The translations under genes and the position numbers were made by a program. Under the pieces are notes generated by a model that saw only the letters and a list, made by a program, of their open reading frames with translations, made no database searches and was not told the DNA's origin. From Lamellibrachia satsuma (lineage: Eukaryota > Annelida > Polychaeta > Sabellida > Siboglinidae), in NCBI GenBank assembly GCA_033239005.1, contig BSQZ01000002.1, positions 170,001 to 234,000 on the forward strand: a stretch of DNA of 64,000 nucleotides, written 5' to 3'. Below are positions 47,203 to 59,000 of the stretch, one piece after another; the stretch's first letter is position 1, and every line of letters starts with the position of its first letter.

Positions 47203-47208
47203 TGGTCC

Positions 47209-47322
47209 CTAAAGGTCGAAGTTCATGGCCTTCTCAATCTTCTTCTGTAACCATGGTAACACAGAGTGATCGTCACTGGCAATCGCCCGTTCGCCACTGG
47301 TGATGAGGTTGAACCCAGCACC
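47209..47322 (-). CDS. VPS13: VPS13 terminal exon X1
   Basis: Encodes GAGFNLITSGERAIASDDHS, then VLPWLQKKIEKAMNFDL and stop (TAG at 47211-47209). 114 bp, phase 0. The extreme C-terminus is not well conserved in the family, so this exon rests on phase, splice site and an amphipathic final helix. Confidence 0.82.
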   Translation of the reverse strand, partial: GAGFNLITSGERAIASDDHSVLPWLQKKIEKAMNFDL

Positions 47323-50060
47323 CTAGAAGGAATATAAAGGGAATATAGCCACAACATAGATAAGCATTATGTAAGTGGACCGACATGTTGAAAGTACCTG
47401 TTTGTCAAATCTCACCAACTACGCACCGGATCAACTTGCAAGTTGGTAACTATGGCAAACCCTTGAAAGGTGGCGCATTATCAAACAAGCTGTGACCTAC
47501 AAAATCCTAAACAACATTATTGAGATTAGCCCCTTCTAGGTGTAATAAACCGATCGTGAAATCATTAAATTTGTATGGCCCCAAAAGGCCACAAAATGTA
47601 TTAGTCTATTTTTTATCCCTGACCTATTCAAATATGGAACTTGATCCCAGCAAAAATGGAAATGATAAACAAAATCAAGTAGCCATTAAAAAGCTTTCAT
47701 TCACCTTGGTCAATCAATGATTTTGGCCACCAAACTCCTATGTTACCCCAAGAATGGGTTGCTTGGAGTCAAACATTTGCAACTTTAGACACTCACCTCA
47801 CGCACTCGGAAGACTAGCCTGTTGTCAGTGACAGCAGGGGGAGCCATGATGTCCTCCAGGGGAACGTCCATCTCTACGTCCCAGTCACCCCAGCACTTAC
47901 AGCGCCCCAGCAGCAAGACACGCCTTGAATACACAGCGGGGATAGACACTTACACCCCATCCATTGCCCACTTTTACGCCAACAAATGTCTAGAACACAC
48001 AGCGGGGGTAGACACTCACACCCCATCCACTGCCCAGTCTTACCCCAACAAACGTCTAGAATACACAGCGGGGGTAGACACTCACACCCCCATCCACTGT
48101 CCAGTCTTACCCCAACAAACGTCTAGAACAAACAGCGGGGGTAGACACTCACACCCCCATCCACTGTCCAGTCTTACCACTGTCTAGTCTTACCACAACA
48201 AACGTCTAGAACACACAGCGGGAGTAGACACTCACACCCCTATCCACTGTCCAGTCTTACCACAACAAACGTCTAGAACACACAGTGGGGGTAGACACTC
48301 ACACCCCCATCCACTGCCCAGTCTTACCCCAACAAACGACTAGAACACACAGCGGGGGTAGACACTCACACCCCATCCACTGCCCAGTCTTACCCCAACA
48401 AACGTCTAGAACACACAGCAGGGGTAGACACTCACACCCCCATCCACTGCCCAGTCTTACCCCAACAAACGTCTAGAACACACAGCGGGGTAGACACTCA
48501 CACCCCCATCCACTGCCCAGTCTTACCACAACAAACGTCTAGAACACACAGCGGGGGTAGACACTCACACCACCATCCACTGCCCAGTCTTACCCCAACA
48601 AACGTCTAGAACAAACAGCGGGGGTAGACACTCACACCCCCATCCACTGCCCAGTCTTGCCACAACAAACGACTAGAACACACAGCAGGGGTAGACACTC
48701 ACACCCCATCCACTGCCCAGTCTTACCCCAACCAATGTCTAGAACACACAGCGGGGTAGACACTCACACCCCATCCACTGCCCAGTCTTACCCCAACCAA
48801 CGTCTAGAACACACAGCGGGGTAGACACTCACACCCCATCCACTGCCCAGTCTTACCCCAACAAACGTCTAGAACACACAGCGGGGGTAGACACTCACAC
48901 CCCATCCACTGCCCAGTCTTACCCCAACAAACGTCTAGAACACACAGCGGGGGTAGACATTCACACCCCATCCACTGCCCAGTCTTACCCCAACAAACGT
49001 CTAGAACACACAGCAGGGGTAGACACTCACACCCCCATCCACTGCCCAGTCTTGCCCCAACCAACGACTAGAACACACAGTGGGGGTAGACACTCACACC
49101 CCCATCCACTGCCCAGTCTTACCCCAACAAACGACTAGAACACACAGCGGGGGTAGACACTCACACCCCCATCCACTGCCCAGTCTTACCCCAACAAACA
49201 TGTAGAACACACAGCGGGGGTAGACACACACACCCCCATCCACTGCCCAGTCTTACCCCAACAAACGACTAGAACACACAGCGGGGGTAGACACTCACAC
49301 CCCATCCACTGCCCAGTCTTACCCCAACAAACGACTAGAACACACAGCGGGGGTAGACACTCACACCCCATCCACTGCCCAGTCTTACCCCAACAAACGA
49401 CTAGAACACACAGCGGGGGTAGACACTCACACCCCATCCACTGCCCAGTCTTACCACAACAAACTACTAGAACACACAGCGGGGGTAGACACTCACACCC
49501 CCATCCACTGTCCAGTCTTACCACAACAAACGACTAGAACACACAGCGGGGGTAGACACTCACACCCCATCCACTGCCCAGTCTTACCCCAACAAACGAC
49601 TAGAACACACAGCGGGGTAGACACTCACACCCCATCCACTGTCCAGTCTTACCCTAACAAACGACTAGGACACACAGCGGGGGTAGACACTCACACCACA
49701 TCCACTGCCCAGTCTTACCCCAACAAACAACTAGAACACACAGCGGGGGTAGACACTCACACCCCCATCCACTGCCCAGTCTTACCCCAACAAACGACTA
49801 GAACACACAGCGGGGGTAGACACTCACACCCCCATCCACTGTCCAGTCTTACCACAACAAACGACTAGAACACACAGCGGGGGTAGACACTCACACCCCA
49901 TCCACTGTCCAGTCTTACCACAACAAACGTCTAGAACACACAGCGGGGGTAGACACTCACACCCCCATCTACTGTCCAGTCTTACCAACAAACAACTAGA
50001 ACACACAGCGGGGGTAGACAAGCATGCATACCAATTTCAAACTGACGGAGATATGAGGGT

Positions 50061-50091
<31 letters not shown>

Positions 50092-53000
50092 CAAACTTCT
50101 AGTATAGATGTTATTTTCATAGATACATTGACAGAAATGTTGGATCACACATTACCTGACATTTCATACTTACTTGTCACTAACAAGCGCCACATCTGCC
50201 CGATCATCAGAGTTTAGTGCAGCATGTGCCCAGTAGATGTCACTTTTTGCAAACTTTCCCTTGGCCACATTGTTGAGCATTCTCATACCAACCGCTTGAT
50301 AGGGTGAGTAAGGTTTCAGGCCCTGAAAGTGTAAGCACAAGATTTGAATAATATCAATACTTTTTAAATATGTACTTGCTATATTAAATTTAGTTAGTAA
50401 CACAACACAATGTTTTTTATTGCGGCTTTTATTGAACTCAGGTGTCAATATTCTACGAAAAATACAATTCATGATGGAAAGTTTACTGTAACCACAGAGT
50501 TGTCTTTAAACTGATTGTTGATTTTCTTTGGGGTAATATTTATGTGATCCATGTAAATACGTATTATTGCATGCAAGGGCTTCGCAACTACAGATACAAC
50601 ATTATTCTGCAGCTAAAACAATAACATATACATACCCTTATATGGTTATTTTAATCAAATACCCTTACCATATATGGACTGATGTACCGAGGTAGCCTCA
50701 TTCTGATGATCACGTCTTCACCCATCTCTGCAGCCCTGGAGGGTAATCATGAAATACTAATAAAGACTTGATGTTATTAATTATGACAGTTATTATAAAC
50801 TGACTTAGTACAAAACCTAGCCATATACAGTCCTGTATGCACAACAAATCATCACAGAAATATTTGCATGTGGGTATATGATAAACCCTTTTATCACCAT
50901 TTTTTCACCATGTCTTCTTAAAATGAAACAAAAAGATGGGATTCATCCTACTTTAAGTAGATTAACATTAACTGAAAACAGTTTTCTGCAAGATGATATC
51001 TATGCTTGACATTTATTCGATGAAAATCGACCTACCTTCGAATGCCGTCAAATGCCATGCTGACCATGTCAACAGTGCCCCCTGGTGGTTTTGTGATCAA
51101 CCCAAGGAGACCCTTCCCAACACCCTTAAAGAATCCCTCAACTCCTTCTTCCTGGGCACCTGTGAGGCAAGACATTTAGGGCTATAAATTTTAATATTTG
51201 ACATACAATATCTGATATGTACACATTAGTTGTTGATACAAATGGGTAATGCATAATAATATGGGTTGGGGGGGTGGTCACATGGTCGGTGACCGGTGGC
51301 GAATTGGCCCCACCTTTGTAGTTATTCCAGTTAGAGCTAGTGTATTTTTAAGCAGGTAGTTGTATTCATAGAATGCGTGATAGCATGTAGGGCATTACGC
51401 TATTTGGTTTAAGGGTGTTCCATAACAATAGTAATGCCATTGTTTCTTTTATTTGTTCTAGGAATACTGCTACTGCTTTGTGGTGAAATGTGGGCTCTAT
51501 TGAACCCGACGTCCAGGAGGCTCGCATGGGGCGTAGTCAGCCTGGCGTTGGGTTGTGGAGCCCACATTTCTTTGTTTTACATTTCTTTGAAAAGTGGGCT
51601 TACCCTTAATCCCCACAATAAACGTCATTCATTTGGCCTTTTCATATCTCTATATCTGTGTTGTGTTGTTGATTGCATAAATGGGAGTATGCAACATTGG
51701 CACAGCCAATGTTGCATATAGGTTTTTATGCGAGCAACACCACATACAATTAATGATTGGTCCATTGCTAATTTATTCTATTATGCTAATCCAGCAGAGC
51801 TGGGTGACGCGCTCTGTGACCCACTTTGCTGCCTCCATATTTTGAACCAATCAGCGCGCACCAGCTGCGCGACGCTACAGATTTCAAACTTGGACTAGCC
51901 ACTTCGCTTTTGTGAAAGCATACGGAGTGGATGCGCTTTGAAAATTTGTCCCACCCTCCTCCCCATCTTTCTCCCTGTGGTATGTTTACTTGTTAGCAGC
52001 AATTGTACATCTTTGGTGGAAGTGGGGTGTTCATGTCTCAAAGCTTTCCCATTTTTTGATTGCGATAGTGGACATGGGAGTTTTGGCTTTCCCAGAAGTG
52101 TTCACGGGTTTTAACGCTGGGACGCAGCTCGCTTCCCTTCCACCTTGGATTTTAGAACTGTTCGTGTAGCGAATTGGCCCCACCTTTGTAGTTATTCCAG
52201 TTAGAGCTAGTGTATTTTTAAGCAGGTAGTTGTATTCATAGACTGCGTGATAGCATGTAGGGCATTATGCTATTTGGTTTAAGGGTGTTCCATAACAATA
52301 GTAATGCCATTGTTTCTTTTATTTGTTCTAGGAATACTGCTACTGCTTTGTGGTGAAATGTGGGCTCTATTGAACCCGACGTCCAGGAGGCTCGCATGGG
52401 GCGTAGTCAGCCTGGCGTTGGGTTGTGGAGCCCACATTTCTTTGTTTTACATTTCTTTGAAAAGTGGGCTTACCCTTAATCCCCACAATAAACGTCATTC
52501 ATTTGGCCTTTTCATATCTCTATATCTGTGTTGTGTTGTTGATTGCATAAAAGTTTATTTAATTTATTTGCAACCATAGTGGTTGAATTTTCTACATAAG
52601 TACATACACTGTATTAAAAATATTAAAACATTAATTACGATTAAATAAAAATAGAGCATATAAATAAACATATAGATATAAAAAGGCATAGGTGCAATTT
52701 AAAAACAGACAATACAATGTTAATATAAAATTATCATCACCACTCAATTATTATTAACTAAAACACGGAAAATTATCAAATGAATTTGTAAATTTGCCAG
52801 TGGTAAAGTCCATATTCTTAAATCTTAGTTCTGCATCATAAAAAAACCCAACATCCGGGTCCCCAATTTCTGTTCAGCCATTTATATGAGCAAGCTGTAT
52901 CCACGCCAAAAGTAAACACACTTGAAATCATAGTATCTTTGGTTGAAATAGCTTCGATTCTCGTGATATGTCATCCAAAATCAAGAAAAAGTGAAGCAAA

Positions 53001-56000
53001 AGTACTCTGAGTCGTTGTCAAGCGACATAAAAACACGTTATTTGGAAAAATAACAATAACACATCTATAACACTGAAATTCTCATGAACCTAAGCTCAGT
53101 AGCACGTCAAAACTAAAGTGTTGGGCAGTCTCTAAAATCGGTTTACAATTTCAACTTCAACCCTTCATACAATTTTCAAGTCATCTATAGTCAGACTAAC
53201 GTTGTAGAGCTAAGGGAGAAAGTGAGGCCAAAAAGGTGGGTAATGTCAGAAAGTCGTTATATTTACACTGTTTTAGCATTACATCACACATTACATCACA
53301 CATCAGAAGCAACAGTTAAAGGGAAAAATAATATCAAACAATAAGAACTCAAAGCATGTTTGAGTAAATACTTTCAACTTTGACCAAGTATGTAAAATCC
53401 TTTTACATAGTTTGAACATTCAACGTGTAACTTTATCAATAATTCACCCTTGGTGCTAACTCACCCCTGAAGGGGTGCACAATGACCCCTGACAGACCAA
53501 GGGCGACCCCCATGACAAAGCCACGTCCAGCGAGGTAGAAGCTCTGGGGTAGATGAGCAGGGTGCTGCTGCATGTACTGCCGTCTCCGCTGTAACACAAG
53601 GTGGCGCCAGTCGTATCGATCATGTGACAATTAAGGCTACCTCCTGAATAAATTTTTTTCATTCATCTCATTCTAGACTCATTTCACAACAAATCAAACC
53701 TACTTATTGTCCACTATAACATGCTAGCTGATTTGTTATTTAGTTTCAGTGAAATCATCGGGCAGTGGTAAATAATGTTTTATTGGGTCTGGTAAAAACT
53801 GTAATATTATTATTTTATACATATTATATATTTTATATAAAGCATTGCTTTTAAGCATGCTTGTGTCATTAGAAAATGGATCTGTATTTATAGAAATTCA
53901 CTGCAAACATCACGTACCTTTCTGTAGTCGCTGTCAAAAGACAAGACAGCGAGTGTCTTCCCAAGGGAGCCGGTGATGAGAGACACAGACCCAGCCATGC
54001 TCCCTGCAACCAACATTTTTTATCTCAAGGTTTATCTAAATCAACAATGTTATATATCATGTTTAAATCTTTACTGCTCCAGAATATTTACGTAATAAAT
54101 TCAGTGTCACAACATCCCAACTGTCTATAAAACAGTCGTTCATTTGGCCAATGAAAATAGTTGTACATTCCCTTTAACAAGAAACATATGTTACATACGT
54201 TACATGTGTAACAACTAACTCACCTATGGTATGTCCCATCAGACTCTGCACTCCTCGCACCAAGTTCTCAGCAATCTTGTCTGGGCCTTGGATAGTTCCC
54301 TACAGTACAATACACTAGCATTTCACTGATGATGATATTTGCTTCAATATTCACATTACAACAATAGAAGATAAACACAAATGCTACTGAAACATCAATC
54401 TTAAAAATATTTATACATTATTAACAATACTGTTGACTTTTTTAACAACTGAATCATGAAGAGATTATAAAGAACTGTATAGAAAAGTTGACATGCTAGT
54501 GTTTGGAATTGTACTTAAATTGTTCATTGTTGCATCATAAGTGATTATTAATAATTAAGCATCGCAAATTTGGTGCATTAAAAAAATCGTTAGGCCTGTG
54601 AAATAAATATAAAATGGTACATTTGTGATCTGCATCGCCCTGTAGTCATACTTGATGGCTGGCGGAGTGATGCAAATAATTGCAAATAATTGGACATGGC
54701 TTATGGACTCATTCAATTATTTGTGCTACTCTGCCATCATCTCGGATGATTGTGTGGGTTGAAATTCGTAAATGTACCATTTGAAATGGAATGTTCTTAT
54801 ATAGGGCATTATCCAGTCCTCGGAACTGCTCAAAGTGCTTTACATTTCACCCCCTGGCAGACCTGTTCATTCTAATGCTAACTTGACTTCGATGAATACT
54901 ATTCGTTCACACATCCACCACTGTCTATAGCCAGGTACTCATTTATACAGCTGAGTGAACTTAGGCAACGTGGAGCGAACGAAACCGCCCAAGCTTCAAA
55001 ACAGTAGCAAGAGGATTAAAAAATGTTATATTCATATAATAATTGGAAACCTACCACCATGGGTTCATAGAAGAAGTCGCCAAGCCCCTTTGTGAAATCT
55101 TTCACGAGTCCGTAGGGGTTCCCCAGGACATCCAGGCCCAGCACAAACACATACGCCTGCTGCACAGCCTGCAGGATGTAGTGACCCTTGGCTTCTGAGG
55201 CCAGCTGGTCAAAGGTCAGGAGCACTCCCTGCCGCTCAAAGAATGCCATCCTGTCGTAAAAAGGTGTTATTCGATCAAAAGAATCAAAGGTAATTATTTC
55301 ATCTGTGGAAATGGACATTATCAACACTGTAAATTCTGATTTAGCTCAACAGAGCAAAATAGAAATAATTTCATTAGTGGTTAATCATTTGATTTTTTGT
55401 AACGATTCAAGCAAGGGATGAGCGAACAAACTTAATTGAGGTAAGTCACAAAAAAAATTAGAATGAAGCCAAGCATGTGGCCAAAAAGACAGAGCGAGCT
55501 GGAGAAAGTGCACTGCAGCTTTAGGAGCCACTAGCCCAAAAAAGAGAGGTAAGTCAAGGTAAAGAAACAAAGAGGAGAGGTAAGGCAAGGTAAAGAAACA
55601 AAGAGGAGAGGTAAGTCAAGGTAAAGAAACAAAGAGGAGAGGTAAGGCAAGGTAAAGAAACAAAGAGGAGAGGTAAGGCAAGGTAAAGAAACAAAGAGGA
55701 GAGGTAAGGCAAGGTAAAGAAACAAAGAGGAGAGGTAAGGCAAGGTAAAGAAACAAAGAGGAGAAGTAAGGCAAGGTAAAGAAACAAAGAGGAGAGGTAA
55801 GGCAATGTAAAGAAACAAAGAGGAGAGGTAAGGCAAGGTAAAGAAACAAAGACGAGAGGTAAGGCAAGGTAAAGAAACAAAGAGGAGAGGTAAGGCAAGG
55901 TAAAGAAACAAAGAGGAGAGGTAAGGCAAGGTAAAGAAACAAAGAGGAGAGGTAAGGCAAGGTAAAGAAACAAAGAGGAGAGGTAAGGCAAGGTAAAGAA

Positions 56001-59000
56001 ACAAAGAGGAGAGGTAAGGCAAGGTAAAGAAACAAAGAGGAGAGGTAAGGCAAGGTAAAGAAACAAAGAGGAGAGGTAAGGCAAGGTAAAGAAACAAAGA
56101 GGAGAGGTAAGTCAAGGTAAAGAAACAAAGAGGAGAGGTAAGGCAAGGTAAAGAAACAAAGAGGAGAGGTAAGGCAAGGTAAAGAAACAAAGAGGAGAGG
56201 TAAGGCAAGGTAAAGAAACAAAGAGGAGAGGTAAGGCAAGGTAAAGAAACAAAGAGGAGAGGTAAGGCAAGGTAAAGAAACAAAGAGGAGAGGTAAGGCA
56301 AGGTAAAGAAACAAAGACGAGAGGTAAGGCAAGGTAAAGAAACAAAGAGGAGAGGTAAGGCAAGGTAAAGAAACAAAGACGAGAGGTAAGGCAAGGTAAA
56401 GAAACAAAGAGGAGAGGTAAGGCAAGGTAAAGAAACAAAGAGGAGAGGTAAGGCAAGGTAAAGAAACAAAGAGGAGAGGTAAGGCAAGGTAAAGAAACAA
56501 AGAGGAGAGGTAAGGCAAGGTAAAGAAACAAAGAGGAGAGGTAAGGCAAGGTAAAGAAACAAAGAGGAGAGGTAAGTCAAGGTAAAGAAACAAAGAGGAG
56601 AGGTAAGGCAAGGTAAAGAAACAAAGAGGAGAGGTAAGGCAAGGTAAAGAAACAAAGAGTAGAGGTAAGGCAAGGTAAAGAAACAAAGAGGAGAGGTAAG
56701 GCAAGGTAAAGAAACAAAGAGGAGAGGTAAGGCAAGGTAAAGAAACAAAGAGGAGAGGTAAGGCAAGGTAAAGAAACAAAGAGGAGAGGTAAGGCAAGGT
56801 AAAGAAACAAAGAGGAGAGGTAAGGCAAGGTAGAGAAACAAAGAGGAGAGGTAAGGCAAGGTAAAGAAACAAAGAGGAGAGGTAAGGCAAGGTAAAGAAA
56901 CAAAGAGGAGAGGTAAGGCAAGGTAAAGAAACAAAGAGAGAGGTAAGGCAAGGTAAAGAAACAAAGAGGAGAGGTAAGGCAAGGTAAAGAAACAAAGAGG
57001 AGAGGTAAAGGCAAGGTAAAGAAACAAAGAGGAGAGGTAAGGCAAGGTAAAGAAACAAAGAGGAGAGGTAAGGCAAGGTAAAGAAACAAAGAGGAGAGGT
57101 AAGGCAAGGTAAGAGAAACAAAGAGGAGAGGTAAGGCAAGGTAAAGAAACAAAGAGGAGAGGTAAGGCAAGTAGTAGAGAAACAAAGAGAGAGGTAAGGA
57201 AGGTAAAGAAACAAAGCGAGAGGTAAGGCAAGAAAGAAACAAAGAGGAGAGGTAAGGCAAGGTAAAGAAACAAAGAGGAGAGGTAAGGCAAGGTAAAGAA
57301 ACAAAGAGGAGAGGTAAGGCAAGGTAAAGAAACAAAGAGGAGAGGTAAGGCAAGCTAAAGAAACAAAGAGGATAGGTAAGGCAATGTATAGAAACAAAGA
57401 GGAGAGGTAAGGCAAGGTAAGAAACAAAGAGGAGAGGTAAGGCAAGGTAAAGAAACAAAGAGGAGAGGTAAGGCAAGGTAGAGAAACAAAGAGGAGAGGT
57501 AAGGCAAGGTAAAGAAACAAAGAGGAGAGGTAAGGCAAGGTAGAGAAACAAAGAGGAGAGGTAAGGCAAGGTAAAGAAACAAAGAGGAGAGGTAAGGCAA
57601 GGTAAAGAAACAAAGAGGAGAGGTAAGGCAAGGTAAAGAAACAAAGAGGAGAGGTAAGGCAAGGTAGAGAAACAAAGAGGAGAGGTAAGGCAAGGTAAAG
57701 AAACAAAGAGGAGAGGTAAGGCAAGGTAGAGAAACAAAGAGGAGAGGTAAGGCAAGGTAAAGAAACAAAGAGGAGAGGTAAGGCAAGGTAGAGAAACAAA
57801 GAGGAGAGGTAAGGCAAGGTAAAGAAACAAAGAGGAGAGGTAAGGCAAGGTAGAGAAACAAAGAGGAGAGGTAAGGCAAGGTAAAGAAACAAAGAGGAGA
57901 GGTAAGGCAAGGTAAAGAAACAAAGAGGAGAGGTAAGGCAAGGTAAAGAAACAAAGAGGAGAGGTAAGGCAAGGTAGAGAAACAAAGAGGAGAGGTAAGG
58001 CAAGGTAAAGAAACAAAGAGGAGAGGTAAGGCAAGGTAGAGAAACAAAGAGGAGAGGTAAGGCAAGGTAAAGAAACAAAGAGGAGAGGTAAGGCAAGGTA
58101 AAGAAACAAAGAGGAGAGGTAAGGCAAGGTAAAGAAACAAAGAGGAGAGGTAAGGCAAGGTAAAGAAACAAAGAGGAGAGGTAAGGCAAGGTAAAGAAAC
58201 AAAGAGGAGAGGTAAGGCAAGGTAAAGAAACAAAGAGGAGAGGTAAGGCAAGGTAAAGAAACAAAGAGGAGAGGTAAAGCAAGGTAAAGAAACAAAGAGG
58301 AGAGGTAAGGAAACATAAAGAAACAAAGAACAGACGTAAGGCAAGGTAAAGAAACAAAGAACAGACGTAAGGCAAGGTAGAGAAACAAAGAGGAGAGGTA
58401 AGGCAAGGTAAAGAAACAAAGAGGGGAGGTAAGGCAAGGTAAAGAAACAAAGAGGGGAGGTAAGGCAAGGTAAAGAAATAAAGAGGAGAGGTAAGGCAAG
58501 GTAAAGAAACAAAGAGGAGAGGTAAGGCAAGGTAAAGAAACAAAGAGGAGAGGTAAACAAGGTAAAGAAACAAAGAGGAGAGGTAAGGCAAGGTAAAGAA
58601 ACAAAGAGGAGAGGTAAAGCAAGGTAAAGAAACAAAGAGGAGAGGTAAGGAAACATAAAGAAACAAAGAACAGACGTAAGGCAAGGTAACAAAACAAAAC
58701 ATTTCCAAGAGGACCAAGTAGAAAAGATAAGTACAGAAGTCAGGATGAGTACAGAAGTCAGGATGAGTACAGAAGTCAGGATGAGTACAGAAGTCAAGAA
58801 ATAAAGACACATGTATCATACAGCTGGAGGAACTGCACTGCAGCCTTAGGGAGGTAGATAAGTGACGAAGGTGAGGTGGGGCATGACAAGACTTACTTGA
58901 GCTCAACATCCTTCATCTCTGTGATGGTGGCTCCAACCGAGGTGAGGAAGAACTCTATGATGTCTGCACTGATGGAGTCTGGCTTGGAGGCACGGTGGAT

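Larger units (their letters stand above)
45151..47208. other. Intergenic region between convergent MDN1 and VPS13
   Basis: Holds a MITE-like copy (about 45185-45480) with an internal 45-bp repeat, then about 1.7 kb of AT-rich sequence with only short frames. I recognise no exon, RNA gene or promoter. Both neighbouring genes end here, so any transcriptional overlap would be of 3' UTRs. Confidence 0.6.

Noticed and set aside
47985..50025. A CRISPR-like array
   Set aside because: The whole unit repeats, with no unique spacers, in a eukaryotic intron. The same applies to the arrays at 17.5, 23.6, 41.7 and 60.0 kb.
51434..51721. A short hydrophobic protein (starting [12 protein letters not shown]) conserved in four places
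   Set aside because: The four occurrences are copies of one mobile repeat, so conservation is explained by recent common origin. The oldest copy changes frame near its end.
51263..52550. An LTR retrotransposon with two LTRs (copies C and D)
   Set aside because: The spacer is only about 490 bp with no primer-binding site or gag-pol, the second copy lacks its 5' end, and copy A has an 18-bp target duplication, too long for LTR integration. A solo LTR is still not fully excluded.
55616..58909. A 1097-codon minus-strand open frame, and nested frames of 485-706 codons
   Set aside because: It is produced by a stop-free 31-bp tandem repeat inside the VPS13 intron. The predicted protein is a 31-residue hydrophobic period with no family resemblance, and other frames are equally open.
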